Assembly: GCA_006503475.1 (NCBI GenBank)
Contig: RSEH01000002.1
Coordinates: 1 to 64,000, forward strand
Source of the DNA: Stentor roeselii
Taxonomy: Eukaryota; Ciliophora; Heterotrichea; Heterotrichida; Stentoridae
Reading direction: 5' to 3'
Length of the DNA: 64,000 bases
Shown one piece after another: positions 61,501 through 64,000 of this stretch (position 1 is its first letter; each line of letters opens with the position of its first letter). The notes beneath the pieces are model-generated. The model was not told the DNA's origin, did no database searches, and saw only the letters and a list, made by a program, of their open reading frames with translations. The position numbers and the translations under genes are program-made.

Positions 61501-62787
61501 AGTACCCAGGATCTTGTTATTATTGAAAGTGTTGCCCCTGCTTATAGTAATGCTATTTTGGACAATGTCTCGAAACTCAAGAAAGAACCTCCAATGACTT
61601 ATAAAAATGTTTGGAAACTCTTTGAAGATATCATGGCTGATAAGTGCAAAATGGATCGACTTGAACTTGCAATGGGTCGACAGCCGAGAACGATGACAGA
61701 GTACATGCTTGACTTTGTGTATCTTCAATATGGTTTGAAAACTCTAGCATTGAGACAACTCAAGTCTTTAATCGCAAGTTTAGAAGTGCTTTACAAACAA
61801 GGTCATCCTTATGGCACTTTATTCTGCAGGTTTTTAGGATTGTTCCACCCACGGCCATTGTCTTTTCAAATTTCTATCTATTTGCTCATTGTACAAGAAA
61901 AGTTCGTTGAATGTGCAGCGAAGGTAAAAGAAAAAAAACCTTCAAGTTTTTCTCAGGCTTATGATATTATGCAATATGGAGGACAAGCTTCAATCATTGA
62001 CTTGTTAGACCTGATTCAAAAGATCTGCAGAAACAACAGAGAATGTGGAGAAAGGATCATCACTGCCATGCATAAAGATCAGATAGATAGAGTCGAAATC
62101 AGCATTTTAAAGATATGCGGGTGCATGGCCCGCATGGGAAAGACCTCAGATTATATCTTTGAAATTTTAAACGCGGAAAGAAGAGGCCCAGGTCTTGAAT
62201 ATCACGAGTTTATTGATGGGGTCAGGTACACCCTGAACATCTGGGTCACGCAAGAAGAAGCTGAAGACCTTTGCAGGTTTATTGACCAGGACGATACCGG
62301 TTACATCACTTTTGACAGCTGGTATCAAAAGGTCAATTTTGTTGAATTCGCTGAAAAAATGTACAGCAAAGTCGCAATGGTCTCAAAATCTGACTTTTTA
62401 AATGCACTGGTTGACGAGTATGAAAGAGAGATTGTTGATGACTATAGAATTTTAAAAGGACTTATTAAGTTACCGGTTTTGAATCAAAATAACTTCGCTG
62501 GATTCTTGGCACAGCTTGATCCGAGCTTGGATGAAGAGGATATCATGAAGCTTTATGATGAGGCAAGGGAACAAGATGCTCAGGGCATGGCTGGAGTCAG
62601 TCCTCATTCGGTTTGTGTTGTTGTCTTGAAACATAATATTGGAGGATATGGACTTGGCATTTTTGATGTTTATGACTTGGACTTGGATCAGCCTAAAACT
62701 AGCACTGAAGGCGTCAGGAATGAACTGGTTGTGGAAAGGAATATGTCTGGAAGACTTGAAATTGATATAAGAAGGAGGAATAAGTAG
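58600..62787 (+). CDS. Four-TM / giant coiled-coil / EF-hand protein
   Basis: 1395 residues, one exon. Four hydrophobic segments lie near the N-terminus: about 9-31 (LNLALNSILFLLVLSTLSTS), 91-115 (TIGAYLTFLSILVSIVGLSL), 131-150 (AVYWIFVLVYFILSG) and 166-189 (YMFCAGGLSLCIFAHFWIF). The loop between the first two is Cys-containing and may be luminal. Residues about 205-960 are an almost unbroken coiled coil. A Ser-rich break follows, then a folded C-terminal region (about 980-1395) with an EF-hand loop DQDDTGYITFDS near 1230, in which the last ligand position is Ser instead of Glu. The layout suggests a membrane-anchored spacer, perhaps linking a cortical or alveolar membrane to a Ca-responsive head; that role is inference. 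No known family was recognised. Starts 17 bases after the previous gene; stop TAG. Confidence 0.8.
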   Translation: MVRVEYHCVLNLALNSILFLLVLSTLSTSIFSFNSYKVTLGTILHKITYEDFPADVEISFSKFQKSACRKSSNPDVLTLCSNILSLETSGFIYTIGAYLTFLSILVSIVGLSLTLFRKKVEKSKLEISQYVTPAVYWIFVLVYFILSGSESMVSPTDENVSVTFEKGAFYMFCAGGLSLCIFAHFWIFKNFSDYEELVGEGDDLFVEAFWNNLEKNQIEQGKSKDGEISKLQHLVGEQENELKAKMREIAELALKVEEMEKREENSEDGSVKISAKKKVKLRAGKKEDVEALKQELGRLRNVYATEKHQLEEEIEKLRENDKTEYYLQLSNELCEKIEELRAKLVDKEGAEEENIELGKTLKDIQYEMDGFKKQNQREKTEREHEKRQLHKVIEELKSDLDKKKNLLSQQANIDILKSDNERLSEELVRTEMAKKHLSEKLVEMSEKVGKLEKDLLLASEHKHNLEVSSLEIDQLKNMLQSKREALEKASKVQLALNESLSEKENRIEELSNIQKFTEKKVKDLNEHLENLNLDLKTKEKDSKKAQKDFLDKLKAKEEEVNLLNSQIHDLEKEIQVVKKAAHSEKSEEYANLKEEAEILENKVSSLNNMIKKYRDDKSKLEVDLEAALSSNQLLENRFDQLKETNETQRLTIEDLESQLKSFEDLKKSHETAQALIHSQQSEIESLKNEVQQLKEALRALEMMKKDKDYYERQFQDSLKDVEALNSALRKLEVENTMLTNLQDENLAFREQVATLNSSIEEANKRSKDLRDKLRTIESDFEKEKEDLQYNLSKARKENQNLEKILKNKEDYLSNELEAVQRDKENLQDNFNKLKSENAVFKQEIDRLDNLQKYFRNLSETAAVEAQAEGLNLRLDFDEQRKLHNAQIEHMKKTLTEASKSLQAITEEKEKLRSELAASQNELQQVSEELAGLQNQVFQDRRASGSPEYNENLLFSPLSNRSMESSARSTQDLVIIESVAPAYSNAILDNVSKLKKEPPMTYKNVWKLFEDIMADKCKMDRLELAMGRQPRTMTEYMLDFVYLQYGLKTLALRQLKSLIASLEVLYKQGHPYGTLFCRFLGLFHPRPLSFQISIYLLIVQEKFVECAAKVKEKKPSSFSQAYDIMQYGGQASIIDLLDLIQKICRNNRECGERIITAMHKDQIDRVEISILKICGCMARMGKTSDYIFEILNAERRGPGLEYHEFIDGVRYTLNIWVTQEEAEDLCRFIDQDDTGYITFDSWYQKVNFVEFAEKMYSKVAMVSKSDFLNALVDEYEREIVDDYRILKGLIKLPVLNQNNFAGFLAQLDPSLDEEDIMKLYDEAREQDAQGMAGVSPHSVCVVVLKHNIGGYGLGIFDVYDLDLDQPKTSTEGVRNELVVERNMSGRLEIDIRRRNK

Positions 62788-63108
62788 ATAGTATAAATGT
62801 TAATTGGATTTTTAGTATTGGATTATGAGAGTAGGTTTTAGATGATGATAGGTTAAATTATTTGATATTAAGGATTGTTTATGAACGATGCAATTGTCTT
62901 GTCATTCATTGAAATATTTAGTATTTGATCATCAGAGTAGTTTTAGATGATGATAGATCAAATTATTTAATATTAAAGGAATTGTTTATGAGATCCCATT
63001 GTCTTGTCATCAGAGTAGTTTTAGATGATATTAGATTAAATTATTTAATATTAAAGAAATTGTTTATGAAAAGCCATTGTCTTGTCATTCATTGAAATAT
63101 AATCTTTT
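62788..63108 (+). repeat. Three imperfect repeats of about 80-95 bases upstream of uL23m
   Basis: Units at about 62829-62923, 62933-63010 and 63009-63104 share the words gagtag-ttttagatgat, aaattatttaatatta, attgtttatga and ccattgtcttgtcat; the first and last also share tcattgaaatat. They fill the gap between the coiled-coil gene and the ribosomal protein gene and so include its promoter region. No open frame is conserved between them. Confidence 0.75.
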
Positions 63109-63456
63109 ATGATAAGAAAGGTTTTGAACCTCAGACCAATCACTGAAAGGAAGATTGGATTTGAAAAAACTGTTCATAAGTTCTACAACAAGCCAGTCTT
63201 TTTGTGTAGATCAGGAAAAGAAAGACCTGAAAACACTCTGTGTTTCTCATCGTCATTGGAACTTACAAAGCCTGAACTTCGTCAGATCTTTACTAAGCTG
63301 TATGGACTTGATGTTAAAAGAATAAACACCTGGAACAAACAAGGCAAGATTCATAGGAACACTACGAATGGGAACTATTACCGCAAGAAAGATATAAAAA
63401 GGATTATTTTACAGCTGAACACTGTGGTTCCAACTGAATTACAAAGTTACGCTTAG
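63109..63456 (+). CDS. MRPL23: Mitochondrial ribosomal protein uL23m
   Basis: 115 residues. uL23 binds 23S rRNA near the peptide exit tunnel. The sequence has the family core: PVFLCRSGKE, the helix LTKPELRQIFTKLYGLDVKR, INTWNKQGKI, and the beta-strand segment YYRKKDIKRIILQL. The match to bL/uL23 mitochondrial forms (LTKxEIxxYLxxLYGxxVxxVxTxxxxGK...RKxDxKxAxVxL) is good. The basic N-terminus (MIRKVLNLRPITERK) is short but fits a mitochondrial targeting start. The gene is intronless and ends in TAG. It is preceded by a three-copy repeat and followed by AT-rich DNA. Confidence 0.85.
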   Translation: MIRKVLNLRPITERKIGFEKTVHKFYNKPVFLCRSGKERPENTLCFSSSLELTKPELRQIFTKLYGLDVKRINTWNKQGKIHRNTTNGNYYRKKDIKRIILQLNTVVPTELQSYA

Positions 63457-64000
63457 ATAGTAATTCTTTTTTACTTGGGTTATTTGAAGTGAATTTGAAA
63501 ATTTGTCTAAGGTTTATGTTGGAAGGTGATAATTGATTGATAGTATTTGCTCTGATTAGGGAGTTTATGAATTTATTATTATTATATAATTAGATTTGGA
63601 TCAAACAGGAGTTCTTTTAAGGATTTACATAAATTATCGAAAAGTGCATGTTTTAGGTTTTTCAATATGATTAAGATCAAATAATCATTGTCGAGAATTT
63701 TAGTTGATTGAGATCTCCAAGAAATTATCCAAAACTAATTATCTATTTCTAAAAGATATTAGGTTTACGAAAATTTATATAATATTTTTTTTTATGAGAA
63801 ACTAGGAACATAAAAGGAACAAAGAAGACTCATTCAGATTTCCTTTATATTTATCATAATCATTATAATAATACTCAATAATGTAAAAAGCAAGCGCTTA
63901 AGGTGATATTTTAACCATTTAAGGTGTTAATAACCATTTAAGGTGTTAATAACCATTTAAGGTGTTAATATCCCTTTAATTTTTTTGTTTTTTTTTTTTC
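63457..64000. other. AT-rich region at the right edge
   Basis: No gene seen. It contains the 19-base repeat array at 63913-63969 and ends in a T-rich run. No telomeric repeat is visible. Confidence 0.5.
63913..63969 (+). repeat. 19-base perfect tandem repeat, three copies
   Basis: Unit aaccatttaaggtgttaat occurs exactly three times in a row (63913-63931, 63932-63950, 63951-63969), with a partial copy just before (cttaaggtgatatt). No coding function. It may be a short minisatellite near a gene or contig end. Confidence 0.95.

Noticed and set aside
1-64000. Transposons, LTR or Polinton-like elements
   Set aside because: No transposase, reverse transcriptase, integrase, capsid or terminal repeat pattern was recognised. 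Decayed pieces resemble host genes.
63970-64000. Telomere at the right end
   Set aside because: The final T-rich run lacks a C/A- or G/T-type repeated telomere unit.

Overview
The window is nuclear DNA of a heterotrich ciliate, most likely a Stentor relative. It is AT-rich. The intact long genes read in the standard code, with TAA, TAG and a few TGA ends, and Trp in them is TGG. Gene spacing is extreme: coding sequences lie 7 to 35 bases apart or overlap by one base. Introns, where present, are about 15 bases long; two clear 15-base introns lie in the kelch/receptor gene at 29.3-32.7 kb. Tiny 15-base introns are a known heterotrich hallmark. The genus call is inference.

Left part (1-24 kb): a gene graveyard. 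On both strands recognisable coding segments are broken by stops of all three kinds and by frameshifts. Recognisable pieces are a Cys-rich/REJ surface receptor, a DHHC palmitoyltransferase, a DMAP1/SWC4 chromatin subunit, a Ser/Thr/Glu-repeat membrane protein, a VWA-Hint (Vwaint) protein, a kelch-BTB protein, an Sm/LSm protein and a kinesin-14 motor. The old compact layout survives, with divergent starts about 15 bases apart. One gene here (15.5-16.85 kb) is still open and needs a 14-base intron.

Middle (24-42 kb): a looser, repetitive zone. It holds two intact paralogous WD40 genes with a shared CxC...H...H N-terminus, a decayed WD40 gene, a kelch/Cys-rich transmembrane receptor gene with one in-frame TAA, a frameshifted Ras/Rab-like gene, the C-terminal end of a dead cullin, and a B-box/coiled-coil gene with a detached WD40 tail. 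Long AT-rich stretches separate them.

Right part (42-63.5 kb): a dense block of intact, intronless genes. In order: a helical-domain protein kinase (+), a coiled-coil/EF-hand-like protein (+), USP14/Ubp6 (-), a CaaX protein (+), a LAMTOR4-like Ragulator subunit (-), a Rab-family GTPase (-), a coiled-coil protein (-) whose stop overlaps the Rab start as TAATG, a CFAP43/44-type ciliary protein (-), a protein with repeated F-x-P motifs (-), a coiled-coil protein (+), a four-TM/coiled-coil/EF-hand protein (+), and mitochondrial ribosomal protein uL23m (+). The themes are cilia/cortex scaffolding, small-GTPase and lysosome/TOR signalling, and proteasome deubiquitination. None of these twelve genes ends in TGA. 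I saw no rRNA, convincing tRNA, CRISPR array, telomere, transposase or virus-like element.
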